Origin: Enoplolaimus lenunculus
Taxonomy: Eukaryota; Nematoda; Enoplea; Enoplida; Thoracostomopsidae
Length of the DNA stretch: 64,000 bases
Direction: 5' to 3'
Assembly: GCA_030248215.1 (NCBI GenBank)
Contig: JASANG010002661.1
Coordinates: 84,062 to 148,061, forward strand
The notes under the pieces are model-generated. The model saw only the letters and a program-made list of their open reading frames with translations. It did not search any database and was not told the origin of the DNA. The translations under genes were made by a program, and so were the position numbers. Positions 23,205 through 34,695 of the stretch are shown here, one piece after another (the stretch's first letter is position 1; each line of letters opens with the position of its first letter).

Positions 23205-26200
23205 ATGGAAGGCGAAAATGATCTTGAATTTAAGGTACATGTTAGCATAAGGCATATTTTTGGATGTTTTATATGTGTTTATGCTATGTGATGCAATGCA
23301 CTGTGTGTATGCTTTAGGCGTCTATTGCTCTTGATTTGCTACAAGTCATTTCAACGGAATATAGTAATTCAACGTTTAAAGTTAAGCAACTTACTAGGCA
23401 ATGCAGGTAGCAGTTGTCTTGAGTGGTTACCGAGTCGATCTGTTGAATTGGTTCTTTAGATGACCAACGTTCGATTTCTTACGCTTATCAGTGTATCATC
23501 GTACTTGCTATATATCAGTCTACGTAGGAACTGGGACTTCACCCTTTTTCCTAAGTCGATGAAAAAAAGGGTTTGCGGATCGTTTCGAACTAGGGACCTA
23601 CGGATTCGTGCTTGCTATATGTCAGTTTAGGTAGGAACTGGAACTTTAGGCCGTTTTATTAAATCGATGGTAAAGCGGGTTTGCGGATGGTTTCGAACTA
23701 GCGACCTACGGATTCCGATTCGAGCGCTCTACCACTGCGCCACGTAACCAGTATCTCCAACTGCTTCTATCATCTCTCGGGTTTGGATGTGTTTCGGCTG
23801 TGTTTTCCAGATCTATGATACAAGCGTACACGTTCTCCACCACCTGCACGATTCGTTTAAAAAATTTACTGAAGAATGTATTACAGAAGGCACAGTCATG
23901 GTTATACGGACACTATGATATATGAAGATGTTATACAGATCGCATTGATTCTTAATACCGACCTTATGGCTCTTAGCCTATCTTAGCCTAGGTTTCAGTG
24001 TTTTAGTTCTCTGTTATCGACAGGTTAATCTCAAGCGGAAGTATTATTGTGGTTATCGTAAATCGTGTTTGCTAAACGTTTTGATTGCCAGTATTATGAG
24101 TAAACTGTTATGCGTGTCAAGCTAGAGGGATATAGCGGAGGCCCGATGCTCCTGCGGATCGCACTAATTAATTATAATTGATAAGCTACCGGCGCCCAGC
24201 ACACCGGACCACTAGTCGCACAAAGCTATCGCACACGTAACGAGTAATTTGTTAAACAAGTTGTTCACTACTCTAGTAAATGCTTACCACCGGATCCGAA
24301 AGGTCTATTAAGCGGGAAACAAAAAACTGATGAGTATGAAAAATACTGAAACCCACGTAACTTCTAGATTGTATGCTGCCGGCTAGCATACATACAGCGC
24401 ACTGCTATATATTGCATGTGCACGTAACAGACAAGCATGTCTTAGAGGTTTACATTCTCCAGTTTTCACCACGATCGTTCCTTGACCGTCCACACTATTT
24501 TCGACCGGATACCGTTTTCAAAGCGCGGCTATTTACCATTGTGCTCACAGCGTAGCCTTCATGTCAGTCTAGATAGGAAAAGTGACTTCAAGCCATTTAA
24601 CTATTTGCAGTTGCAAAAGCGGGCCTATAGAGGGAGGATCGAACTTCAAGCCTGCGGATACTTAAGCGAACCCTCCACCACTGCGCCACGTAGCCGCCTC
24701 CCTAACTGCTTATACCGCGCACTATATGACAAATATATGCTGGCATCTGAAGTACATACTGCGTACTGCAGTATATTGCATGTGCACATAACGGACAAGC
24801 ATGTTTCACATGCTTACACTATAAACATATCTTACCTATACCAAGGGCGTAGCAAGGATTGCTAGGTGTAAAACACTCTTAGAGATTTTTGTTCAGGGTT
24901 TTAGGCTCGGTTTCAGTTTTTAATACAGAAACCACACTATCGAAATTTTTACACAATGTGACCTCCCTTTTCAAGATCCTGGCTACACGCACAACTTATA
25001 CCAATGATATATAGGTAGTGAATAAGTACATATAATTTGTTATTTATAGAGCAAATGGACCAACAGAGAGCGGGTACTTATTGTTTGTTCACGGGGATGC
25101 TCGTACCGTGAGCGACATTTGATGGGTGATCTCAAAACATTAATGCCGCATGCGAAAGGAGGTGAAAGTTATTGATTTTAGTTCATGATTTGTGTACATA
25201 GTTTAAATTATCGCTGAAGATTTTAGTTCATGACTTGTGTACATACTTTAAATCTTTCATGATACATCATGGTTATTTTTGGATTTTGGCAATAGTTACG
25301 TAGGGGTCGTACTGCAATGTATACTTATTTGTTTTATTCATTTTAGAATCGAAGATTGACAAAAAGATGTCTCTATTAGATTTGAACGAGGTTTGTGTTT
25401 TTGTGTCTGCAAGATTAACCGACATATTTTTCATAGTTATGTTGGTGTGTCGCTAGTGTTTTCAAAAGTCTCCAAAATTATAAATGTCTCCTAAAATTCC
25501 TTCAAAGGGTCGGGCACTAAGAGCTATCTAACTCTGTCCAAGTGCTCCTTTTAATGTCCAATTTCTTTCTTTCTTTGTGTGCACTTATATAGCTTTTGTT
25601 CTTGCAGTTTGGTGATTTCACCTTTGTGTGTGCATTGTTTGTATGCTTTAAATCTGCTAAAAATAAATTTTGTTTGATGGTGTATACAACTGTCAAATTT
25701 CTGCAGTAATTGGGGGCATACAGTATGGTTGGCTTTCAGCCTGCATCGTGTTTCACGATGTTTTGAGTAAATACGACAGTGAATTTGCGCGAATCAGTTT
25801 CAATCGTAAAAAGTATAATTATTACATGGACATTGTTGTGTGTCTTAACTGAAAGTTGTAATTAAAATGCTGTTTGTGCATTATAGACTTGTACAATGCG
25901 TAATTGCAATAAGTGCCTGTATTTTGAAAATCGGAAGCGGAAAGATTTTTATTTATGGTATGTAAGTTGACGCTTTTGAAGTTCTTAACGGCTGCGGGTT
26001 GTAGTGGTAGATGTGTTTTTGTCTTTGTCTTCTGTTTTACGTGGTTTGTAACTCATTGCCGTATGTTTTCAATGGTGAACTTCGTGTGTTATTGTTTTGT
26101 GTATATCGCTCAACACATTTTTTTTTTGTTTTTTGCAATATTTTTGCAATCGTTTACCCGGTTTAATACCACGGCTCTTTTTCGAACAGTATGTTACTGA

Positions 26201-28640
26201 TTGTAGCCAAATGCAAATTAAGCACATTGTGCGTGCCTTATATATTCTGGTTAACAGGATTGCAAATGTTTTAGGGCATCAAATGTGCCTTCTGGACCAT
26301 CAGCAAAGTTTTTGGTACAAAATCGTAAGTTCACTATTGAAATTGTGCCTAACATATGCGTTTGCAATGCGAAGAAGACTTAGCATCGTAAGGTGCCGTG
26401 CCAGCCAGTCCCGTGTTTGTTTTCCTGTGGGGTGAAATACACAAAAACATCCGTCATGCAAAGCTCTCACTTGCAAATGTATTGGTGTGCGGAATGATGT
26501 ATGCAATGGAAAGAAATTTTCAGTTTTAAAGAAAATCCTAATTTTGAGAATATAATAAGTTTAGCTTTATCGCATATAATTGATTGTTTTAACCGCAGTT
26601 TTTGTTGCAACTTTCACTTATACTATGTGTTCGGAAAAGATGTAAACACAGGATGTAGTTTACGATAGCAATATTTTTGAACACATATTGTCGACTGTTG
26701 AGCGCGCTATTTCATTTAGAAAAAAGTGAAGTTGCGAAATGTTAATCATGATCTATGTTTAATTTATGATTTTTACTGTTCGCAATTTTAGTGCATACAC
26801 TGAAAGAATTGAAAATGACTGGCAATTGTTTGAAAGGGTCAAGACCTATTTTATCGTTTGAACAGGTATGATGCTTGTTATAGTATTTAGGTTGAAACTG
26901 GAATGTATATAATGTAGAAGCTAAGAGAATTGATTGTTAACAGCGTTTATACTGAATTTATTGCTAAGCATTTCTTATAATTGTTTACTGGGGTTGAAAA
27001 TTTAAATCGGTGTCAAGTGTGGTTGGTGTACATTTTTAAGTTTTTATACTTTATATTTTATTGCTTTTGAACGATATATATAAACATAAAGCTTGTTTTC
27101 AGGTTTTTGATAGCGAACCTCATTGGAAATTGATGAAGGAGCTTTTCATTCAGGTATGTCTAACAGAAACATAGATAAAATCTGTTTAATGGCGTGGGAC
27201 AATTTTCAATAAACAAATTTTATCGTGCCATGCGGCGGCGTCCGGCGATGCGCGGCGAGTATAGTGCCAACTTTAGACTTACACGCAACGACACATATAT
27301 ATTATAAATATAATTTATCTATCGGCTTGCGGCGCTGGATGACGTCTCACGAAAAGTATAACTCAACACAAAAATTATCGGACCTATGTGAATAATGGTT
27401 ACGCTCATAATATTGACTATAGTGCAGCTAACGTTTAAATTATGCTCTGTTAAACTATTGTAGCTTCCAATACTTATTAAAATGCATTTCAATTCAAATG
27501 CATTTCTATTTGTAATGTTGCTTAATACATTATTGTTTCCAACTTCTAGATCTTCGATACGCCAAACTATCACCCGAAAAGCCAGCCATTTATTGATCAT
27601 GTTTTCAATTTCGCTATTGAAGATGGTCGTGTGTGGATTCGAAATTATCAAATTGTCAATGAAACGGGTCAAATTGAAGAAGTTGGTACGTATTTAGATT
27701 AAAAGTCGGTGTTCCTGACGGTGGGAAGCACCTATCTCATTGGCAATTGGTCTTTTGCCATTTGAATCATTGAATCAACGTTTATTAAATTTGCAATTTT
27801 CTGTGTTGAATGCTTTTTGTTATTAATAAATGTAGTGGCTTGAACTGCTACTGTCATACATTTCAGGTCCACGGTTTGTGTTGCAACTGATAAAGTTGTT
27901 CGAAGGAAGTTTTGGAGGCCCTGTTTTGTATGAAAATCCAGAATACAGACCGCCAAATTTGGTAAGTATACAATAAGAAATATATAACTATAATAAGTTA
28001 ACAGAAGTGAATTGATCAAATAGCTTTAGAGTACACAATATTGATTTCTGATTGTTTTTAAATGCTGATTATGGTAGTTCACTCAAAATATCATTTTAAA
28101 TGCTTCCTATTTCAATACTGGAGCAAGTACTGATCCTCTGACGTGTAGTATAAGACTAGCCTAAGATTTAGATTGGCATTTTACATGCCTGAGCAACAAA
28201 GCGTTCGCCGTAACTTTGAAATATATAAAAACTAACGTGGCTATAGTTAAATTTATTTGAAATTTTGAAAGGTTCGACGCCAAATTCGCGCAGCGTCTTC
28301 GGGCAAATACATTGCGCGATCGACTGCAAAGAAAGCGCTGAGAAAAACTCGGACAGAAGTTGCCGATGAAACGTACCCAGTGGACCCTACGGATGCGGTT
28401 TTTGAAACCAAAATTCGTCCTTTGAGTGCCAAGCAACAACGTGAACAATCTGGTAAAATTCCCATGCAGGATCAAGGAGGCTGTAATGAGGGATCGGGTC
28501 CGTCACCACTGGAAATGTTGAGACAAGAAATTAAACGTAGAGAGAAGAAAGTGAAAGGACGGAAGATAGGAAAAAGCAAAACGGATGTGACCGAGGAAAT
28601 CGGGAGTGATTCTGGGAGTAAGTTGCAGAAGATCGGGTAG
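23205..28640 (+). CDS. BRIX1: Ribosome biogenesis protein BRX1 (Brix domain), ten exons
   Basis: BRX1 is a nucleolar factor needed for 60S (27S pre-rRNA) assembly. Exons: 23205-23234 (tentative), 25050-25161, 25347-25390, 25887-25957, 26275-26324, 26792-26865, 27103-27153, 27550-27685, 27867-27961, 28272-28640. Every junction is GT-AG and phases agree, giving 343 residues; human BRIX1 has 353. Conserved blocks in order: TNRERVLIVCSRGCSYRERH, PHAKGESKIDKK, NCNKCLYFENRKRKDLYLW, VPSGPSAKFLVQN, LKELKMTGNCLKGSRPILSF, LFIQIFDTPNYHPKSQPFID, GPRFVLQLIKLFEGSFGGP, LYENPEYRPPNL. These follow the family nearly residue by residue. The tail is basic, as is usual. The first exon (ATG, ten codons, phase 0 to exon 2) is chosen only because phase and position fit; family N-termini are longer, about 50 residues. 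Two SINEs and a MITE lie in intron 1. Confidence 0.92.
23499..23757 (-). repeat. tRNA-derived SINE with duplicated 3' part
   Basis: On the minus strand, read from 23749 downward, it begins GGTTACGTGGCGCAGTGGTA with a perfect box A (TGGCGCAGTGG). Box B follows (AGTTCGAAACC, about 23687-23704). The body then repeats: the block from box B through 'GGGTTTGCGGAT' to 'CTTGCTATAT' occurs twice head to tail (23499-23607 and 23608-23704). Related to the copy at 24.6 kb. It lies in intron 1 of BRIX1, antisense to the gene. Confidence 0.75.
24377..24815. repeat. ~80-bp direct repeats flanking a SINE
   Basis: Segments 24377-24460 and 24738-24815 are similar in direct orientation. Both contain TATATTGCATGTGCAC, a short gap, then GACAAGCATGT. 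They sit on either side of the SINE at 24556-24711. They are too long for a target duplication, so a local duplication or two copies of another repeat is likely. Confidence 0.5.
24556..24711 (-). repeat. tRNA-derived SINE, second copy
   Basis: On the minus strand it reads GGCTACGTGGCGCAGTGGTG with the same perfect box A (TGGCGCAGTGG) as the copy at 23.75 kb. A box B (AAGTTCGATCC) and a body ending near CCTATCTAGACTGACATGAA follow. The body matches the first SINE (GTCAGT(C/T)TA.(G/A)TAGGAA), so the two belong to one family. Confidence 0.7.
24843..24990. repeat. Short inverted-repeat element (GGGCGTAGC(C/A)AGGAT ends)
   Basis: The left end GGGCGTAGCAAGGATT is mirrored by the right end GATCCTGGCTACACGC over about 150 bp. 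A fragment with the same end (CTGGCTACGCCC) lies at 15.62 kb. MITE-like, in intron 1 of BRIX1, 60 bp before exon 2. Confidence 0.5.
25174..25255. repeat. Two-unit direct repeat (~45 bp) in a BRIX1 intron
   Basis: GATTTTAGTTCATGATTTGT and GATTTTAGTTCATGACTTGT each continue with GTACATA(G/C)TTTAAAT. The unit is duplicated just downstream of exon 2 of BRIX1. It is probably a recent tandem duplication of intron sequence. Confidence 0.7.
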
Positions 28641-28766
28641 GCTGGTTAAAGTCCTATTTATATGCACAAATGTAATAGCAAGAACTCGCAGTTGCAACTT
28701 GCACGTGCAAGTATTCTTTGTAAACCTATTTACCAAACTTATAACAGCAAGTTGTAATACTGTAAT

Positions 28767-28946
28767 CAGGGTGGCACCGCTGGTGAAAAACTGAAACCAG
28801 AGCTAAGTCCAAAAATTGTGTAGAAACCGGAGGGAAAGTAAATTTAATTCATACAAATTTAGTTAGCTTTGCTAACTATCAATTATTTGCAAGGCGTTAT
28901 TACAAATTTGATTTAAATAACAACGCTCCGATTGCATCCTGTTGCA
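28767..28946. repeat. Diverged copy of the CAGGGTGCAACC-end MITE
   Basis: It starts CAGGGTGGCACCGCTGGTGA and ends with the inverted form (CTCCGATTGCATCCTG), about 180 bp. It lies just downstream of BRIX1, within its 3' flank. Confidence 0.45.
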
Positions 28947-29588
28947 TTATATACTTGTGTTTTATTGTGGGGGCGTTCAAATTAGAATATGTGGGCATGT
29001 CGTTGTCGTTTTGCCGTATTTTTTCAATTTTGCAAGTGCTTATTGTGTGTTTGTCTCTGAATTTTGTTTATGCTACCTTTAACTTGTGAAGAATTGATAG
29101 CGTTATTAGGTTCTTCATAAACGATATAATTCAATATTTTAAATTTTGATAAGCCCGAGAACTTCGTTTAGTCTTAGTGTAGAACTTTACGGTCAACCTT
29201 ACTTTTAGCCTCAGGCCGCTCAAATTCTGTTATTTTTATGCTCAAATTTAGTTAAAAATCTCGTATATAACTAGCAAATTTTCATTACAAATACGCTGTA
29301 ATTGTTTGATATAAAATGAAAACTATGAAATTCACCCAAAATTTTAAAACAATTTTGGTGCATCCGCTTTTTTAAAAAACTTTTGAAAGCCCGCTGAGTA
29401 TTTACATGCCTCAATTGTGTTGGCAAAAAATAAATCATCGTTGAAACTTGTATACTTCAATATTTATTTTGATCACTTTCTGTTTCCGTTATTTTTACTG
29501 CCCTTTTACTTACATCCTGTCACTAAGCCTTTCTCTCTCAAAGGACATGTGATTATTCTTGGTTTTCTTAGACTAATCATTAACAGTC

Positions 29589-29665
29589 CTGGGTGGTGCT
29601 ATACTTTCGATGATGTACGGCGCCGTGCCACAACGCACGTGTATTGCCACATGGCATAGCGTATC
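29589..29665. repeat. Partial copy, 'GGTGGYGCTATACTT' family
   Basis: GGGTGGTGCTATACTTTCGA followed by ACGGCGCCGT matches the left arm of the element at 31559-31735. No right arm follows; truncated. Confidence 0.45.
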
Positions 29666-29871
29666 AATTTGTTAACAAAATTCACTTGCGGCTTCAACCG
29701 TGACCTCACGACATTTGTTAATTCGTTATTGTTGTTTGCATTTTTATGTATTTCTAAACATGTTATGTTTTATTAAACTTTTGTTATGTTATTAAACATG
29801 AGTCTACCTGTGATATAGTGAATGAGCGTATTATTGAACAACCTTTAACTCAATCTTTTTTTGATTTTTAG

Positions 29872-30018
29872 ACACTTCTGTATAAACGAGATGTTTTTGC
29901 TCGTAAAGCTAATGTAAAGTTTTATGAGACTCGTATTTGTGTTCGCATAGTAAATACCATTAGCAATGTTCGCTGTATCAAATTAAAGCGAGCGAATTTG
30001 AAAAATTATGAACTTGAG
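29872..30018 (+). CDS. Orphan candidate exon, unknown protein
   Basis: A long pyrimidine tract ending in TTTTTAG is followed by 49 open codons and then GAG|GT, so the segment is shaped like a phase-0 internal exon. The peptide is basic and includes YKRDVFARKANVKF and RCIKLKRANLKNYELE. I do not recognise it. It sits between BRIX1 and MTG2, but its phase does not fit the visible start of the MTG2 exon. It could be part of a small unrecognised gene or a chance open frame (a run this long would turn up now and then in AT-rich DNA). Confidence 0.25.
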
Positions 30019-30550
30019 GTTTGTTATTAACGTGCTGTAAAACGGATAGTAAAAATAACTGAAACGAGTATTTTCAAAATAACCCGAAATGGATATTGAT
30101 GTGTAACAAGCTTCAAAGATGTTTTATTTTCCTGCCAACAGAATTGATGTGTGCAAATTTTTAAGTTGATCACTGTTGTTAAGTTCTTCCCCCACGGCTT
30201 TTTCACTAACGACTGCAGCTAAACGAAACTAAATAAATTTGTGCTACGTTTGCTACAGAAGCTCCTTCCCCTTCGAACAAGCTGCATTTTGAAGAGGCAT
30301 CGTAACCCGCTTAGGGCTTGGGTGGTATTTCTCAGTCTCCGTAGTGCCCTGCCAGATAACGTTCAAATCAGAAGTCGGTAGCCACCCTGAAAGTGAATTG
30401 GACGTGAAAACGGTACTCAGTTTAAGAAACTGGACGGCGTCGAAATACGAATGTGCCAATAATTTTTACACGTAGTAAACACTGAATCTCGAATGCGTTT
30501 ATGATTTTTTGTGGTTTAGAATATGTTTGGTTGATAGTAAAGTATATATT

Positions 30551-33079
30551 ATGCAAGTAAGTACTCTTAGGTGTTCATTGGAAGCTACGCTTTTTGTCCA
30601 ACACAGACTTCGGAACTTACTCAGCAAAGCTACCTGCTCTGTAGCTGGTAGAGATAAATGCTATGGCAGCCGCATATCGTATGAAGTTCATTGCTCTGGG
30701 CGAAACTGCCATTCAGATTCAAGACCTATTGATTCAAAGCCTGATTTCATTCGGGAGCCACTAACATCTGAAGCCTATGTGGCACCTAAATCCATGTCTG
30801 ACAACAACCGTAGACCGTCCCTCCTTACCCGGTTTGGTCCACCTCGCCCGCTACGGCCGCGAAAACCGAAATCCAGACGGTACGAAACAGAAATGATGGC
30901 AGCGTCGAAATTTGTGGATTATAAGGTAGTAACCGCAAAGGCAGGGAATGGTGGCGCAGGTATGCTATCATTTGCGTCGATTCGATGTAATCCATGGGCC
31001 GGGCCTGACGGCGGGGATGGCGGATCAGGCGGACATGTGATTTTTGCGGCCGATTCAAAGATCCGCTCGCTGGCTCATGTTCCATCGGCCGTTGTTGCAG
31101 CTGATGGCGGGCCTGGCAGGTCGTCGTCGTGTCATGGTCGAAACGCGGAGCATAAGCAAGTTGCAGTACCTTTGCAAACGGTATTTAAGAGACCTGGTAA
31201 GTGCTGACCTTTGTGAGACATGGTTTTGAGCCAATGCATAGATCAAGGCGGTTACGGATAAGCTTGTACCTAAGCGTAACCTAAGCCAAAAAATAGTGTA
31301 AAACTAAAGCTTCCATATCGGCCCCACTCAAAAACTCTCCGATTCTGATCTATACATTTGCCATTTTGGGATGGTACAAATGGGTTGAGTGAAATTTTGA
31401 AAGTTGTTGAGATTAGGTATATCTGTTTTTATTAATTATTGACGTTTAGTATTTATTTTATCTGTGACATAAAAGTATGCAGTGTGTTGTGTTGTAAAAT
31501 AAACGGTGTTTGACGATCCCACAACCGGGAATTGTCAGGTTAAGCGGTTAAGAGATAGGTTGGTGTTATACTTTTGATGACGTCCGGCGCCGATCGTTAC
31601 CATCCGACGCCGTATCTCGCCGGCTGGCGTCGTCAGTCACCGTACGTCACCGTGCGGTGTCGTACGTTAATACTCACTACGGTACCGTATAGCGACGAAC
31701 GGCGCCGCTCGACAAGTATAGCGTCGCCCATATACGGACAAAACAAACGATCCTCAACATATTCCTTTGTCTAAAGCGAGTCCAAGCCAGAATAGAACAA
31801 TCGGATCGGCAGTGGCGTATCATATTTGGAACGCTACTAAGTAAGAATTTACACATTTCGATATTGCTAAGCATTCTGAAATTTAACGTTTATTTCATTT
31901 TCATGTTCGGAAACAGTCATGTGTGAACTGAAACGGCCAGGGGAGCTGTTTATTGCGGCTCGAGGTGGGGCCGGAGGTCATGGAAATCAATTCTATTTGT
32001 CGAATGAAAATCGTGCGCCGATGACAGCTGAAGATGGCGGGGTTGGCGAAGAAGTAGACCTGGCTGTTGAAATGAGGATCATTGCGCATGCCGGGTTGAT
32101 AGGGTTTCCGAATGCAGGCAAATCGTCGTTGTTGAGGGCGGTGTCACGAGCAAGGCCGAAGGTATACGCGATTTACAGAAAAGAGTACATATACATCCGC
32201 GACTGGACACGGATAGGTCTCTTGTATACTTTTCACACGTTTAGGCTTTAGGCGTAGGTTTTTGAAAACGGTTATTTAGGATAAACCCTTTGCCAAAGCC
32301 TAAGCTGTGACATGTAACGTGGGAAAACTGTGCAAGAGCCGCGGATAATTAATACGTATCAAAATTCCGGAATATTTCTGGCCAGATGAAAATGAATACG
32401 TATATTGAATAGTTGACATTTTTCACTGGGTTGCTGACGTTGACAAACTAATACGCTTTTGGTGCGCTCACGTCTCTCACAGTTTTCGAAATTTTCACAT
32501 TTTGGCATAACAGTAGCGTAGCATTCGAGTTTAATTTCAAGCTGCTTGCATCTCGCTTTAACTATTAATTAGTTGTACTAATTGCAGGTAGCGTCATATC
32601 CATTCACAACACTTAACCCGCATATTGGTGTCGTTGAGTACGAAGACTTCGAGCAGTTGTCGATTGCTGACATCCCTGGAATCATTGAAGGGGCGCATAG
32701 AAATCGTGGCCTGGGCCTGTCGTTTTTGAAACACATTGAACGCTGTCTGTGCCTGTTTTATGTAGTTGATCTTGGTCACTCTTGTCCGTGGGACCAACTA
32801 CATGAGTTGCAATACGAATTGACTCAATTTAATCCGGAACTGGGAACTCGACCCTTAGCTGTGGTGGCGAATAAAATTGATTTACCTCAAGCGCAAGAGA
32901 AGCTTAGTTCGCTAAAGGAATATCTAGCGGTTGAATCCGATAGCAAGAAAAGGACAGTGACGGCACCGAAAGCTATGGAAAGCGTTAAGGTGTTTCCGGT
33001 GTCTGCAAAGAAACGTATAGGTATTACGGAGCTGTTAATGCATTTTCGAGTTGTTTATGATCGATATTATGCGCAATAG
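30551..33079 (+). CDS. MTG2: Mitochondrial ribosome-associated GTPase 2 (Obg family), three exons
   Basis: An Obg-type GTPase acting in late assembly of the mitochondrial large ribosomal subunit. Exons: 30551-31196, 31917-32161, 32588-33079. Phases agree, giving 460 residues (human about 406). The first ATG in frame is at 30551; the ~120-residue basic N-terminus suits a mitochondrial presequence. The glycine-rich Obg fold follows ([48 protein letters not shown]). The G domain has G1 [10 protein letters not shown]2 threonine in PFTTLNPH, G3 DIPG, G4 NKID and G5 SAKK. About 15 residues of the Obg domain usually found between the exon 1 and exon 2 parts are not present in this model. Either a tiny exon in intron 1 is missed or the loop is shortened. 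A MITE begins 34 bp after exon 1. Confidence 0.92.
31230..31362. mobile_element. GGCC(C/A)ATGTA-end MITE inside MTG2 intron 1
   Basis: The left end GCCAATGCATAGATCAAGGC is mirrored by the right end ATTCTGATCTATACATTTGCC. The interior has degenerate CCTAAGCGTAACCTAAGCC hexamers. Possible target duplication of related 8-9 bp (GTTTTGAG versus ATTTTGGG). Same family as 36299-36457 and 51550-51737. Confidence 0.65.
31559..31735. repeat. GC-rich inverted-repeat element in MTG2 intron 1
   Basis: The left arm GGTGTTATACTTTTGATGAC leading to CCGGCGCCG is inverted in the right arm (CGGCGCCGCTCGACAAGTAT, AGCGTCGCC). The middle holds several CGTACGTCACCGTGCGGTGT-like dyads, so the whole element is strongly self-complementary and much richer in GC than its surroundings. 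Same family as 3119-3250. Confidence 0.6.
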
Positions 33080-33269
33080 ACGCAGCATCTTAATTAAGAT
33101 GAAGGCTAGGCATTGGACGGCTTGAACGAATTGTGAAGAGAACTTCTGACTTAAGCCGATTTTGAACTTAAGTCAACAAAAATCTTGTCATGAATTTGTA
33201 TGAATAATTTGCAGACGACTGTAATAATTCCGGTTCCGATACGGACATCCAGTATTTATCACTATCCGG

Positions 33270-34012
33270 TTTAGTGACCCGATTAAGAGGGGGCTCATAT
33301 TTCTATATTTTGCCTCTCTATATGGAACCGCTTTTATTCGGTTACGGAATATATTTTTCATTTACCCTATATGTTCAGGGTGCAACCAGAATTTTGATTC
33401 CGGTGATGAAATCAGGTAGTTTTCACTATCCGGTTCCGATAATAAATTAGGTGTTTTTTCACTGGAGTTTTGCAATATTTTCGGTCTGAACATTTTTCAT
33501 TCGAAAAGTTAAGAAAAATTGACATATTATCCTAACTTATTTTTGTAAAATTGTGTGAGCAATGAGAGCATGTATTGCGAAAATTTTCATTTTGTGTTAT
33601 ACTTAATTTATCATACGTTTCACACTAATGCATTTGCTTTAGGAATCCGGCATTCTAAATGGTGTGCTTACACATAGGATTTGAATAAAAAACTTTTAAA
33701 AATGAACTTTTCGGTAACAAGTATTTTTTGTATATGTTCGGATTTTTTAACCTTCCGGTTCCGGTATTTTATCATTCCGGTTGCATGCTGCCCCTGTTAG
33801 GTCGACCCAACAACCTTCTTTTTCATTCATGGACACATCAGACTTGCTCCGAAACGTTTTTGTTGATTGCAATACCCGTTAATGTTTTTGATCGCTTTTA
33901 TGGACTCTAGTTCAGACCTATGGACTCTATCAGTTAAGGGACTCTAATTCGGGATGCAGACTCTTACCGATTAAAACTCAAAATGCCTTCTCCAATTTGG
34001 GTCCCTGCAGTA
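33270..34012. mobile_element. TA-flanked MITE interrupted by another MITE
   Basis: Outer element: the left end is TTAGTGACCCGATTAAGAGG. The right part has GGACTCTAATTCGGGATGCA and ends TTGGGTCCCTGCAGTA, matching copies at 34302 and 49727. Between them, 33376-33796 is a separate element with CAGGGTGCAACCAGAATT at one end and TTCCGGTTGCATGCTGCCCC at the other. The inner family therefore inserted after the outer copy. Confidence 0.65.
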
Positions 34013-34301
34013 TGCCGGAGATGATACAAAATATTTGGAGAGCCTTTGTCCGAAGCGTTGAGAAAACGATGGGAACGGAACGGTCTTGTTATAAATTGCC
34101 TGCAATAGAGCGCTTAACGGTTTTTCAACGTACCATTCTTTCTCGCCGTTATGTTTATTTTTTGATTGAACTATAATACTCTTCCCCGGTGGGATTAGTT
34201 CCTCCTTGACGTTCTTTTAAGATTACGGTTTTCTAATATATTAAAATTTAAGTTTCTTTTAAAATAATCAGGACCAAACTGACATTTTGAAATTGTTTAC
34301 A

Positions 34302-34695
34302 TACTGTAGTGACCCGAATAAGAGGGGGACTGATATTTATTTGGCCTCTCCAGAGGGTACTCCCCCTTGTTATTCGGTTACGGACTGTTATTAATTTTTA
34401 ACCCACGCTCCGCCGCCCTTCGTTACTGATATATATTCGGTATTGCAACTATCCGTTGAATTATAGGTTTTTTCCTTGCATCAAAAGCTTGAGCGATAAT
34501 GCAAGGTAATACTTAGGAATGTACTTTCAAAACTTAAGTACGCTTTAAAGTTTCAAAGTTAACTTTATTTGGTCCTGGAGTCATTTATGCCCTACAATTA
34601 GGGATAATTGTCATTTATGGACTCTTATTAGGGATACAGACTCCTATTGATCGGGACTCAAAATGGGGACCCCTCTTATTCGGGTCAATACAGTA
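34302..34695. repeat. TA-flanked MITE, 'CTGTAGTGACCCGAATAAGAG' family, best copy
   Basis: TACTGTAGTGACCCGAATAA at the left and TTATTCGGGTCAATACAGTA at the right are inverted copies. The 394-bp interior is non-coding and matches 49727-50096 and, reversed, 16536-16930. The TA dinucleotides at the borders fit Tc1/mariner-type target duplication. Confidence 0.8.

Noticed and set aside
23687-23757. Functional tRNA gene on the minus strand
   Set aside because: Boxes A and B are good, but the arm pairing is poor by eye and the sequence continues into a repeated body shared with 24.6 kb, so it is a SINE.
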